From contig CM082591.2 in NCBI GenBank assembly GCA_040954595.2, positions 7,626,001 to 7,690,000 of the forward strand: a DNA stretch of 64,000 bases, written 5' to 3'. Every line of letters starts with the position of its first letter. Positions within the stretch are counted from its first letter, which is position 1. Source of the stretch: Balanoglossus misakiensis (taxonomy: Eukaryota; Hemichordata). Of the stretch, positions 45,741 through 56,734 are shown one piece after another. The notes under the pieces are model-generated. The model made no database searches, was not told the origin of the DNA, and saw only the letters and a program-made list of their open reading frames with translations. The position numbers were made by a program, and so were the translations under genes.

Positions 45741-46793
45741 TGCAGATAAAGCCAGTTGCAACAGTTAAGGATGTACGTGCAGAACATAACTGATAAAGAG
45801 TGCATGTGTGTCTTTTTTCCGTAGGATTACATTGATAATTGCTGGAAAACAAACTACTATTTTCACAAAATATTACACATAGCTCAGTCATGTAAAAATA
45901 GATTCATTGGTCAAATAAAATTGTGTGGTCACCGCGCTCTATTTTGCGATAAATTTTGTTAACAGTTTTACCTATAGAAAAACCATTGGTGGAAAATGCT
46001 GAGTCAGCAGTTTTCTTCTATTATTGACTAAATTCATGGTTCTGTATTTTCATAACAAGTGCGGTGACCCTATTTCTGACAAGATTCCAAATTGACAACA
46101 ACAGGTATGAATAATGCCAACAAGTAGAGTATTAATGGTTTATTTTTTGCAATGAATCAAGTAGTACCTGAAATATTCACATATTCACCAAATCAAAGGT
46201 GCCTGGTCTCTTTCATAAATGTAAAAAATTAAGGTTTTGATTAATTGTACTTTGCCATGAAAGGATTGAAGTCTGTCACCTGAGGGGGGGGGGGATAACT
46301 GTGTTAGCGCGGGGTTTTGAAATTTATTAGCCACTGTAGCTAATAGTTTCATTTTTTGATTAGCCACAAGAAGATTTCATTAGCCACACTTTTTTTTACA
46401 AAAATATTGTTTCTCGTGTGAATTTTCATCTTGTTGTGCATGTACATTAAATTAAAAAGTCAACACATTTCTCTCGTGTTTGCAGAGTTTTATTTCCAAT
46501 ATTCAATGAACATTCATACAGTATTCCACTCTACAATTATGCATCAATGTCCTTTTCATTTAACAAAGAGGTGATTTTTTTCTACATGGGAAGCAACATT
46601 TTCAACAGATTTAAGGATGCTGTCTACATCACAATCATCATTCTGCAAGGAAGCATTGTGCCTTTCTACTCTAGTCATCATATTAGAGAAAGCAGATCTA
46701 GTCCTTCATGTTAATCCACACATGAAATGCCGACTCTTTGCATAGCCTTACACAATCTTGCTAACAACCCAATGGCATCAGCTGCAAAGTATG

Positions 46794-47520
46794 TCATGGC
46801 AATAAACTGGTATATGTTGCAACTCGTTTTAACATCCCTGCTGCTAAATATTTGTGGTTCGAATCCTTTGAAATTTGTACTAACCATGAAATTACACTGT
46901 CTAAGCAACCAACAAGAGCATCTACACAATCACTGAATGAAAGCCATCGAGTGAAAAACACTTGTTTGATTTTTTTGGCTGCCGATTCACCATGAGCAGC
47001 TTTGCTCATTCCAAGCATTCTGAGTAATTTAGGCGAAAAACTTTTAACAATTTACCATCTCATTCAGGTCACGTATGTATTTAATCAGGTATGGCACCTG
47101 ATTTGCTGCTTTCTCACTTGCAAGTGCTAGTCTATGTGCCAACCAATGATTTGCAACAAGAAAAGGGTTGTGTTCTCTAAATCTGGTTGTAACACCTGTT
47201 TTCACTCCCCTCATGACACTTGCTCCGTCCGTGGCAAGACATATTAAATTGGCAGGATTGAGTTGTTTATCAACCAAAAGACTAGAAATGACGTCATAAA
47301 TATCTAAAGCAGTACAACCCTCTAATTTATTCACACTTAGAAAATGTGATTCCACTTCGCCATCTACATTTACAAATCTAACATAAATCATCAAAGTGGT
47401 AAAGATGACATGCCTCATCTAACTGTACTGCATACACTTTGAATGGACAGTTTTTAATGTTAGATAAAACCTCCTTCTCAATGACGGTCTTGATCGAATC
47501 ATAGAAATCATCCAGACACT
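46794..47520 (-). pseudogene. hAT-like transposase relic (KIAA1586/ZMYM6-like type)
   Basis: On the minus strand, KTVIEKEVLSNIKNCPFKVY (47420-47490), then a frame at 47418-47044 with YVRFVNVDGEVESHFLSV, LATDGASVMRGVKTGV and NHWLAHRLALASEKAA, then 47018-46794 with FFTRWLSFSDCVDALVG, follow the order of hAT-type transposase cores (Asp-containing TDGASVM and the AHRLAL helix). The frames change near 47420 and 47030. It is a decayed transposon gene, or a domesticated gene remnant without intact frame. Confidence 0.65.
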
Positions 47521-48129
47521 TGTGATGCGTGTAGTAATATTTAGACCCATGCTCCAGAAGTTGCGAAGATTCACACCCCCGTGGTCATTTTATAAAAATG
47601 AAATTGATAATCACTCATCTTTTTTTCATTCTTCCACTGTTAGATTTGCTGCCAGCAAACCAGTCTTGCAGCGTGATATGAGAAGTGCAACTTCTTCGGC
47701 ATATGGCAAGGTCAAAGATAGTATTATTGCCCAGTTACGGACAGCGGTATACTATGGCCAAAGAGCAGTTGTCTACTAGGAAAATGGAAGCTTTGATGGA
47801 GCTGCAGGTATTAAATGTAGGTGGTGGGTTTATGGGCTTTAGCCTTATTTAATCTATAAATTCTGTTTTTGTTCTTCAGACTGTCATGCATAATATGTGT
47901 TACATAAATATTTCTGTCTATTCATTTTCATTTTCTTATCCAATCACAAATACCGTTTTACATCTCCCTTCAAACTCATTGCCCTGTCCTGGGTATTGAC
48001 CTGACCACCTCATGCAGTTAAAATGACCTATGACCTTGGTAGTTTGACCCTTGACTTGTCATGGTAGTTGGTTCATGACAATATCATCAGGGCAAGGTGG
48101 CTAACCCAGAACATTGTTTTTCACATCTA

Positions 48130-51100
48130 AACCAGACAGAATGATTACTATAACTTTGGGTTGGCATTAATTACACAGTGCAAAGACATGTCGTATATGT
48201 CAAATGGCAGAAAGGAAGATTCTGGTAAAGGGGAATTTACTTGTATTTCAAATGAAGGGCGAAGTGTTGTAGACTATGTACTTGTATCACGAGATTTATT
48301 CTCCAGTGTAATGTCATTTTCGGTACCGATACGAGATGAATCGGACCATTTACCTGTATGTTGCACCTTCAAAGTAAATATTCAATATAAGTGTAAAGTA
48401 CACAGTAGTACTCTAGTCAAAACTGTACGTTGGCGAAATGAATATAGTTGTTACAAGAATTCAAAGAAAACCTCAGCTCTGGCGAAAATAGAGATTTTTT
48501 GCATAACTTGCGGTTTGTAAATGACCTGGGCGTTAACGATGATGTTGAGGGGGTGACGCATGTTTTGAAAAGTGCAGCGAAAGATATGTTTTCTTTGGTT
48601 AGACGAAATCACAGAGATTACCACTGCAGAATGGATTGGTTTGATTCTGAGTGTTCGAAGTCAAACACAAACATGCGGAAAAGTTTACAGAGATTTCGTA
48701 ACTCAGGTTTAAAAAAAGATTTTGATAATTATAAGAGGGAAACAAGTTGTTATAAAAACTTGACACGCTGTAAAAAGCGAGAATATGACGAGAAAGAACA
48801 GGTTTTAGGCTGCATTCACAAACACCTCTGGAGGGGGGGGGGCGGGAGAATTCAATTTTTTTTACCGCTAATTTTCACATGCCCCCCTTCCAAACTGCCA
48901 ATATTTTCAAATCCCCCCCTTCCGAACTGCCAAAATTTTGAAATCCCCCCCCATTTTCTTTCACAGAGCAAAACACATCACCTATCTATCTTGTAAAAAG
49001 AAAAACAGCACTCCCATGAAAAGAATTTGAAACTGATTTTTCCCCTCATCAGTGGGTATTAAAACTGAACATTGCTTTTATTTTTTAAGTACATATATTT
49101 GTATTCTGTGTTGGGAGACATTGTAAACCGATAATTGAAGGGGGTGGGTTTGGGAGGGGGTGTCCCCCTCCCACGTAAGAAAATTTTCTAAAATACAGAG
49201 CTCAAAGCTGCATTTTAATGAACCCGGCAAAAGCAAATTAACTCAACTACCGGTATGTTGGGGAGGACAAATTTAACCGTCGCCGCTCAAAGTTATCATG
49301 GGGTGGGGGCAAGTCCCCTGACCTGGGACACTAGATAAACCAGTCAATGATTGAAAGGTGTTGATGAATGGAGGGGGTGGGTGTGGGAGGGGGTGTCCCC
49401 CTCCCACATTAGAAAATTTTGTAAAATAAAGGGCGCGAAACTGCATTTTTGTGGACTCAAAATAAATATTTAGTCGTTAAAGTTTACAAGTCCCCCCCTT
49501 TCAGTCCCTAAATTATTTCAAATCCCCCCCCTTACATACCCTTAATTTTTTCAAATCCCCCCCCTCAATTCTCCTGCCCCCCCCCCCTCCAGAGGTGTTT
49601 GTGAATGCAGCCTTAATAAGAAGAAATATGACAGATGAAAAGAGTATTTGGAGTGTAATTAAATTAAGGAAACGTGGTCATCGGCAGCACGGTTTAATAT
49701 CACTGGACGAATGGCTGACATATTTTCGACGCTTTTTGAAGTGTCAGTAGAGGATACAACCTTAAATTCAGTTTTTATAAGCGAACTGGATAAGTTCCTA
49801 AATGAGTTTGATCCATTACATGAGTCGATAAATGGTAATTTAATGTTCTCGAATATTTTGAATGGTATGATTACTGATGATTAGATTCTGAAGGCCATAA
49901 GTAAGCTTAATAAGAACAATAAATCAGCAGGGCCTGATATGTTAGTAGCAGAATTCTTTAAGAATTCAACAGATATTCTGTTACCCTTCCTAAATAAATT
50001 GTACAATGTTATTTTTGATCAGAGTGTGTTCCCAAGGAGTTGGGCAATTGGTACAATTGTGCCTATTTTCAAGAAAAATGATCCAAGCAAACCTGATAAT
50101 TTATAGAGCTATTACACTGCTAAGTGTTTTTCGTAAAATTTTCACGAGTGTTCTTAACGAACGCATAAAAGAGTGGGCAAATCTGAGCGAGTCTATCCCA
50201 GAATGCCAAGCGGGGTTTCGTAAAGGCTATTCAATGGTGGACCACTTTTTTACATTATACGCAATAATCCAGAAATCGCTACTGGGCAGAGGAAAGAAAT
50301 TGTACTGCCTTTATATTGATTTTGAGAAAGCGTTCGACTCTGTTGACAGAACCTGCCTTTTGTATAGACTTGCCTTGGATGGCATTGACGGGAAAATGTA
50401 TGAAATGCTGAAAGCTATGTATGCCGATGTGAAAGCCAGTGTGAGGGTTGCTGATGTTACTTCAGATCTGTTTGATTTGCAGAAGGGCGTTCGTCAAGGC
50501 TGTTTGTTAAGTCCGATTTTATTTAGCTTTTATATAAATGAGCTTGTAAAGGTGTTGGAGAATTCTGGATTAAGCGGAATTCAGTTACTTCCAAATGATG
50601 CTCTCCAGTTATTTCTTTTATTATATGCTGACGATATTGTTTTGTTTTCAAACTCAGTTGTTGGCTTAAAAAGACTTACTGAAATCCTGTATGATTTTAC
50701 TGTGAAATGGAAAATGAAGGTTAATTTATCAAAAACAAAAGTGGTTGTATACAGGAAAGGCGGGTACCTTAGTAGATATGAGCGTTGGTTTTTCGGTGGA
50801 CAAGAGCTAAAAGTTGAAAGCGCCTACGAATATCTTGGTCTAGTTATTTCTACCAAAATTTCATTAGCGGTAACTACGAAAATTATGGCTGTAAAAGCCA
50901 GGAAAAAATGTTTACACTTGGAAAATATATTAAGAACATGAAATACTTACCTCCAGAAATGTATTTTAAAATTTTTGATGTTTTTATTTTACCCTTACTT
51001 AGTTACGGGTCAGAAGTATGGGGATTTCAACCATATGAACATTTGGAAAGAGTTCACTCATTATATTGCCGGCGATTTTTAGGTGTGTCAAATAGCACAC

Positions 51101-51880
51101 CAAGATGTACAGTTCTGGGAGATTGCGGTAGATTACCTTTATTCTGTTATTATGTAAAAAGATGTGTTAAGTACTGGATCCATATACTAGAAATGTCAGA
51201 GTCACGACTTCCACATAAAGCATACAAAATGTTACTTGAAAAAGACAAACAAGGAAAACATACATGGGCTACCGATGTGACAAATTTGTTGTTTTGTTAT
51301 GGCCTAGGGCACGTGTGGCTAAATCAAGGTGTAGGTAACACAGATATTTTTCTGTCAGAATTTATAACAAGAGTAAATGATGTAAAAAGGCAGGAATGGT
51401 GGTCGGATGTAAGTACAAATGAGAAAACAAACTATTACAGGAATTTCAAAACAGATTTAACACTTGAACTGTATATTTCATGTATTGATTTTTTCAAGTA
51501 TCGCCGAGCCTTGGCAAGATTTAGATGTGGAAGCCATCGACTAGAAATTGAAACTGGGCGTCACAGACAAATAGACAAGGTGTTGAGGATCTGTAAATTT
51601 TGTCAGAAAGATATAGAAGATGAATATCATTTTCTGTTAGTATATGCCCTTTCTGGAATTTTTTGAGGAAAAAGTACCTGCCATGTGAATTTTACAGGTC
51701 ACCTTCCCTATACTCTTTAAAAACTTTAATGGAGACAAAAGATGTAAATCAAATCAAGAATTTAGCTTTATTTATCTTTCATGCGTTCAGAGTTAAAGAA
51801 GCAGAGTGTGCGTTAGAATTGGTTGGTTGTTTGTTTGTTTGTTTGTTCTTCTTTCCTCATGATATGTTATTATAATTCAG
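48130..51880 (+). mobile_element. LINE (APE endonuclease end, RT, C-terminal zinc motif), interrupted by a MITE
   Basis: The left part (48161-48390) is the end of an AP endonuclease (GRSVVDYVLVSRDL and DESDHLPVCCTF). A connector (48448-48806) follows, resumed in phase at 49616 after the MITE. RT motifs are YRAITLLSVFRKIF, QAGFRKGYSMVDHF, LYIDFEKAFDSVD, KGVRQGCLLSPILF and LLLYADDIVLF (50090-50650). A thumb and C-terminal region (50908-51666) ends with CKFCQKDIEDEYHFLL, a C-x2-C...H type motif, then frameshifts into 51663-51840. The 5' end is missing and there are stops near 49748 and 50106. The tail is an ATT microsatellite (51958-51991). Clade not decided. Confidence 0.85.
48808..49612. mobile_element. 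GGCTGCATTCAC MITE, copy 1 (PIF/Harbinger-like)
   Basis: The ends GGCTGCATTCACAAACACC and its complement enclose 805 bases with many C or G tracts. TTA is duplicated (48805-48807, 49613-49615). It sits in the LINE coding sequence, which is in phase across the empty site. Two more copies lie at 53673 and 55457. Confidence 0.85.
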
Positions 51881-51951
51881 TCTTAGGACGGTGTCACTTG
51901 AACGACTTCAAGATTCTGTATTCATATAAGGGGCCGGAGGCCTACATTATG

Positions 51952-51960
51952 CATAAATAA

Positions 51961-51991
<31 letters not shown>
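51952..51991 (+). repeat. ATT microsatellite at the LINE 3' end
   Basis: TAAATAAATTATTATTATT repeats follow the LINE, consistent with the short-repeat 3' tails of CR1/L2/RTE-type LINEs. Confidence 0.8.
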
Positions 51992-51993
<2 letters not shown>

Positions 51994-51994
51994 T

Positions 51995-52138
51995 AAGCAA
52001 TAAAACACCCCCAGCCATGGTATACCACGAGATTTTGACCAGTGCACGACATATACGCACGAGCGATAGCGAGTGCGTATATGGAGTTGAACTGGTCAAA
52101 ATCGAGTGGTATACCATGGCTGGGGTGTTTTATTGCTA
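51995..52138. repeat. Palindromic element with 30-base arms
   Basis: AGCAATAAAACACCCC..CAGCCATGGTATACCAC at 51995 has its complement at about 52100-52135. A second pair of arms (TTTTGACCAGT / ACTGGTCAAAA) lies inside. It is a hairpin MITE or a damaged foldback unit. Confidence 0.7.
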
Positions 52139-52303
52139 TTATATTATGCCGGTATATTGAAACTTGGCATAAAACATTTTAAAAAGGCATTTTCTTTGAC
52201 TATGATATATGACTGTGGTATATGGCTAATATATCACGGTCACGTGTCGTGTCTCGACCAATCAAATAGCGTGATTTACACCATCAATATACTGGTATAA
52301 TAT
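52136..52303. mobile_element. Small inverted-repeat element
   Basis: TATTATATTATGCCGGTATATTGA at its left end and the complement TCAATATACTGGTATAATATAA at its right end are inverted repeats of about 22 bases with two mismatches, enclosing about 120 bases without coding capacity. Confidence 0.5.
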
Positions 52304-52306
52304 AAT

Positions 52307-52740
52307 TTAATTTATTTCATATACTATGTTCACAACTGCTATGCTCCCATCAACTGGGAAACTGAATGATTGAACTTTCTGTTTGAATAATTCATGTATT
52401 TTTTTGCTACCACCTACACTGCTATAGTCAGCACATGACAGTATATACTTGAAAATGGATAACTTTTTATCAAACCACTTCAGCTGATCTTGAATGCTGT
52501 CTGATATTTTTTTTTCAAAATGTATTTCTTTCACTTCTAGACTAGTACTTCTACTTGCACTGTTTTTTTTCAAAACCCATTTCTCATAGCTTGCACTGGT
52601 GCAATTTGATATGACAATACACAATGAATTCCATCAGTATAACATAAGATACAAAATCTGAGGGGGAAATGACAGAATATATTTGTGTGAGGCCATTTGT
52701 GTGTGCGGGCCATTTTTAAGACTAAATTTAAAACAGTTAT
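52307..52740 (-). repeat. Unidentified coding fragment shared with the foldback core
   Basis: The minus strand has a 105-codon frame (52624-52307) containing WFDKKLSIFKYILSCADYSS and ending SIAVVNIVYEIN. The flanking 52630-52740 matches 14760-14990. I do not recognise the product; it may be a fragment of a host gene or of a transposon-captured exon. Confidence 0.5.
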
Positions 52741-52999
52741 CAGAGCCCTTGACAAGTGGTTTTTTCCCCTGCCAAGCAACCACCTTATCAAGCTTCATTC
52801 AATATTACATGAGCAAAACAGTTCAGCATTTCACCTAGGTGTTTGCAAATTGTTCCTTTCACCCATATACCAAACCACTGTTCTCCAAACATGCTGCTCA
52901 ATAATCATCCACTACACACTGAGAGAGCACCAAGTGTCCTTGACGCTATTTTTTTATTTCTTTTTAATATCGAATCATTATTATTTTCAACAACAACAA

Positions 53000-53003
<4 letters not shown>

Positions 53004-53032
<29 letters not shown>
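53004..53032 (-). repeat. Run of 29 T, probably the A tail of a minus-strand retrocopy
   Basis: A CAACAACAACAA stretch and 29 T precede GAGATCGAGCGCCCTG. Read on the minus strand this is a sequence ending in poly(A), suggesting a short retroposed RNA or SINE extending right to about 53150. Confidence 0.45.
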
Positions 53033-53284
53033 GAGATCGAGCGCCCTGTGCTTTGGAGAGCTGAACAAGAAACCATGGTTGATACTCAGAAAAAAATACT
53101 GGAAAAAATAGTCAAAACAGATTATGCCGGTAGTGCATGTACTGATTGTACACAAAAGTAGTTGGGCCAAAGGGCTCAGTTACAGGTCAGAGTTCATTAG
53201 TGAAAAAATGAAATTCTACTTTGAAACCTTACATGTTTTATTTTCTTGTCAGATGTCAATAAGTCTCACCACAACATAATGAAT

Positions 53285-53504
53285 GAACACGAGAGTGAAA
53301 AAAACTCACCAAAATGAATAATCAGTCTTTACCATTTATTCAGTTTGGGCGAGATTTTACTCGCATAATTGCTACATATGGGATGGAAGTTGTGTGTGGT
53401 CAAACCTTGATTCACTATATATCCACATGTAGAATAATATAAACATTGTCTTGTATCAAACATAATTAATGAAAAAAAGGCAGCGAGAGAGAGACTTTGT
53501 CCCT
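53285..53504. mobile_element. Right half of a TTAA MITE related to 57868-58170
   Basis: The segment from GAGTGAAAAAAACTC to AGAGAGACTTTGTCCCT before TTAA (53505-53508) aligns with 58000-58170. The left inverted arm is missing here. Confidence 0.6.
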
Positions 53505-53672
53505 TTAATCTTGCTGCTAGAAGGATTTGGAATTCTCATGGTTTGTCCCATCCCAATAGCAAACATTCCCAATATCCCGTCTTATATTTGGTTTTACCCA
53601 TTTGATACCCTCTGTGCCTACAACTAATGTTTGTGTAAACTTAATCTGAAAAATAAAATTCTGTTTCCATTA

Positions 53673-54473
53673 GGCTGCATTCACAAACACCTCTGGAGGG
53701 GGGGGGGGGGAGAATTCAATTTTTTTTACCGCTAATTTTCACATGCCCCCCTATACAACCTGAAATATTTTGAAATCCCCCCCTTCCGAACTGCCAAAAT
53801 TTTGAAATCCCCCCCCCCATTTTCTTTCACAGAGCAAAACACATCACCTATCTATCTTGTAAAAAAGAAAAACAGCGCTCCCATGAAAAGAATTTGAAAC
53901 TGATGTTTCCCCTCATCAGCGGGTATTAAAACTGAACATTGTTTTTATTTTTTAAGTATTTGCAAATTCTGTGTTGGGAGACATTGTAAACCGAGAATTG
54001 AAGGGGGTGGGTTTGGGAGGGGGTGTCCCCCTCCCACGTAAGAAAATTTTATAAAATACAGAGCTTAAAAATGCATTTTAATGAACCCGGCAAAAGCAAA
54101 TTAACTCAACTACTGGTATGTTGGGGAGGACAAATTTAACCGTCGCCGCTCAAAGTTATCATGGGGTGGGGGCAAGTCCCCTGACCTGGGTCACTAGATA
54201 AACCAGTGAATGATTGAAAGGTGTTGATGAATTGAGGGGGTGGGTGTGGGAGGGGGTGTCCCCCTCCCACATTAGAAAATTTCATAAAATAAAGGGCGCG
54301 AAACTGCATTTTTGTGGACTCAAAATAAATATTTAGTCGTCAAAGTTTTCAAGTCCCCCCCTTTCAGTCCCTAAATTATTTCAAATCCCCCCCCTTACAT
54401 ACCCTCAATTTTTTCAAATACCCCCCCTCAATTCTCCTGCCCCTCCCCTCCAGAGGTGTTTGTGAATCCAGCC
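53673..54473. mobile_element. GGCTGCATTCAC MITE, copy 2
   Basis: 801 bases with the same ends as copy 1, and TTA duplicated at 53670-53672 and 54474-54476. It differs from copy 1 by scattered substitutions and tract-length changes, so both are recent. Confidence 0.85.
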
Positions 54474-54476
54474 TTA

Positions 54477-55456
54477 ACACTCAATTTATTTGAATGTGTG
54501 TGGTTTCAATTAGATCTTTTTTGTAGTGCGCATTCCTACAGTCTCGTATAATACTTAGAATATTGTCATTTTCCTGATTTTTATATATATTGTGTGTCAT
54601 TGAATTTTAAATACAAAAATAATGAGAAAACAGGGTGTTCATATTCTACTTTTCTAATTAGGAAGTTTCCAAGCTTGTGGAAAATGTTGAGTCAGCACTT
54701 TTCTTGCACTATGGTAGTTTTCCTATGGTGAAACTATCTGAACAGCTCTAATACAAAAACAAACATGGTGACATAGTATTTTCTTCATATCATCTAATAA
54801 TACTCCTATTTTGGCAGCTTTTGTGAAAATTCAAGAAAACGACAATATTGCAATAGTGTTTTCTCAAAATTCTACATGTAAGGCTATGGAATATGTATAA
54901 TGATGAACAAGTCCATCAATAACCCTTTCACTACTATAGTCCAGTCCAAATCCATTGTTCCAAAAAGAAGAGCTTTTTTCTCCTGTATTTAACAAACATT
55001 TTTTTGGTATTGTCTATTTTGAAATGTGTTATTTTAAGAAATTTCTGCTTCAGGAATTGAATAAAACATACTGTTCTCACATATTCTGTCTGGAGGTCTC
55101 CTCAGTGGTTGCATTGAACATGGATGTCTGAGACTTATTGTACAATGTTACAATTTCACCATAAACACCCTTCTCACAAGTCTAGCGCCATCACGCAGGC
55201 ATCATTCATGATGGCTGTGTGAGGGCGCTAGACTTATGGAAAGAGTGTAGTAGTCTTCTTCAGAGTGTGACATGAAATTTGCGTTTGTGGCCTGGCAACT
55301 TTCGAATCATTTCCAACCTTTCACTGAAAAGAGAGTCAAATGCAGCTCTTATGCCCACTGAGTAAAAAGTGTTGGTAGATGGTGCCGAAGGGAAAATCTG
55401 TAACTGCCTCAAAGAAAAAGGTGGACCGGTAATTGAATAAAAAAGTATCTGTATAA
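54477..55456. other. Spacer with one short hairpin
   Basis: No gene is supported. At about 55175-55232 a palindrome (AAGTCTAGCGCC...GGCGCTAGACTT) flanks a central CATCATTCATGATG hairpin. It is probably a tiny MITE. Confidence 0.5.
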
Positions 55457-56245
55457 GGCTGCATTCACAAACACCTCTGGAGGGGGGGGGGGGAGAATTC
55501 AATTTTTTTTACCGCTAATTTTCACATGCCCCCCGTACACTACCTGAAATATTTTCAAATCCCCCCCTTCCGAACTGCCAAAATTTTGAAATCCCCCCCC
55601 CCCCGCCCCATTTTCTTTCACAGAGCAAAACACATCACCTATCTATCTTGTAAAAAAAGAAAAACAGCGCTGCCATGAAAAGAATTTGAAACTGATGTAC
55701 CCCCTCACTGAACATTGTTTTTATTTCTTAAGTATTTGTATTCTGTGTTAGGAGACATTGTAAACCGATAATTGAAGGGTGTGGGTTTGGGAGGGGGTGT
55801 CCCCCTCCCACATAAGAAAATTTTATAAAATACAGAGCTCAAAGCTGCATTTTAATGAATCCGCCAAAAGCAAATTAACTCAACTACCGGTATGTTAGGG
55901 AGGACAAATTTAACCGTCGCCGCTCAAAGTTATCATGGGGTGGGGGCAAGTCCCCTGACCTGGGACACTAGATAAACCAGTCAATGATTGAAAGGTGTTG
56001 ATGAATGGAGGGGTTGGGTGTGTGGGTGTGTGTCCCCCTCCCACATTAGAAAATTTTGTAAAATAAAGGGCGCGAAACTGCATTTTTGTGGACTCAAAAT
56101 AAATATTTAGTGGTCAAAGTTTTCAAGTCCCCCCCTTTCAGTCCCTAAATTATTTCAAATCCCCCCTTACATACCCTCAATTTTTTTCAAATCCCCCCCC
56201 CTCAATTCTCCCCCCCCCCCTCCAGAGGTGTTTGTGAATGCAGCC
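55457..56245. mobile_element. GGCTGCATTCAC MITE, copy 3, upstream of GNPTAB
   Basis: 789 bases with the same ends. The flanking triplets are TAA and AAA, a duplication with one change. It lies about 490 bases before the GNPTAB start codon, so it borders or overlaps the promoter region. Confidence 0.85.
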
Positions 56246-56734
56246 AAAGTGTAGCAGTGGCTGAAAAAAATATTGCTGACTGACCCCCCTCCAGAAATCA
56301 AATGGTTCTCTCCTTATTCCAGAACCACATCAAAACACTGGGTATCATAGGTGAGCGTTAAAATATGAGAGTGCGGCGTTTTCTTGAAATGGTAAATAAA
56401 ATACTTTATGAAAAGTAAACCACCGTCGGTCGACTTCGAACATTTATGGAGTGATGCAGTATTTTCTTCCACGCATTCAAATGTAGGTCACAAGAGCTAA
56501 AGGTCAAAATGAATGTACTACGGACCATATTAATAAAAGGTACTTTATTTATCAGGAAAATACTGTAACCCTTTATTGGCCAATGCATACTGCAGCCAGT
56601 GTCATCAACATGATCAAAATACCCACAATCCTCTGCAGTAAACCAACATGGCGGCCCCCATATGAAAGTGTCCACACGACAACACGCTCTTGTCCCGATA
56701 AAAATTGGACCATTAACCTCGTTAGAACACCATC

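Noticed and set aside
52964-53170. Minus-strand ORF with poly-Lys
   Set aside because: Created by the run of T at 53004-53032.
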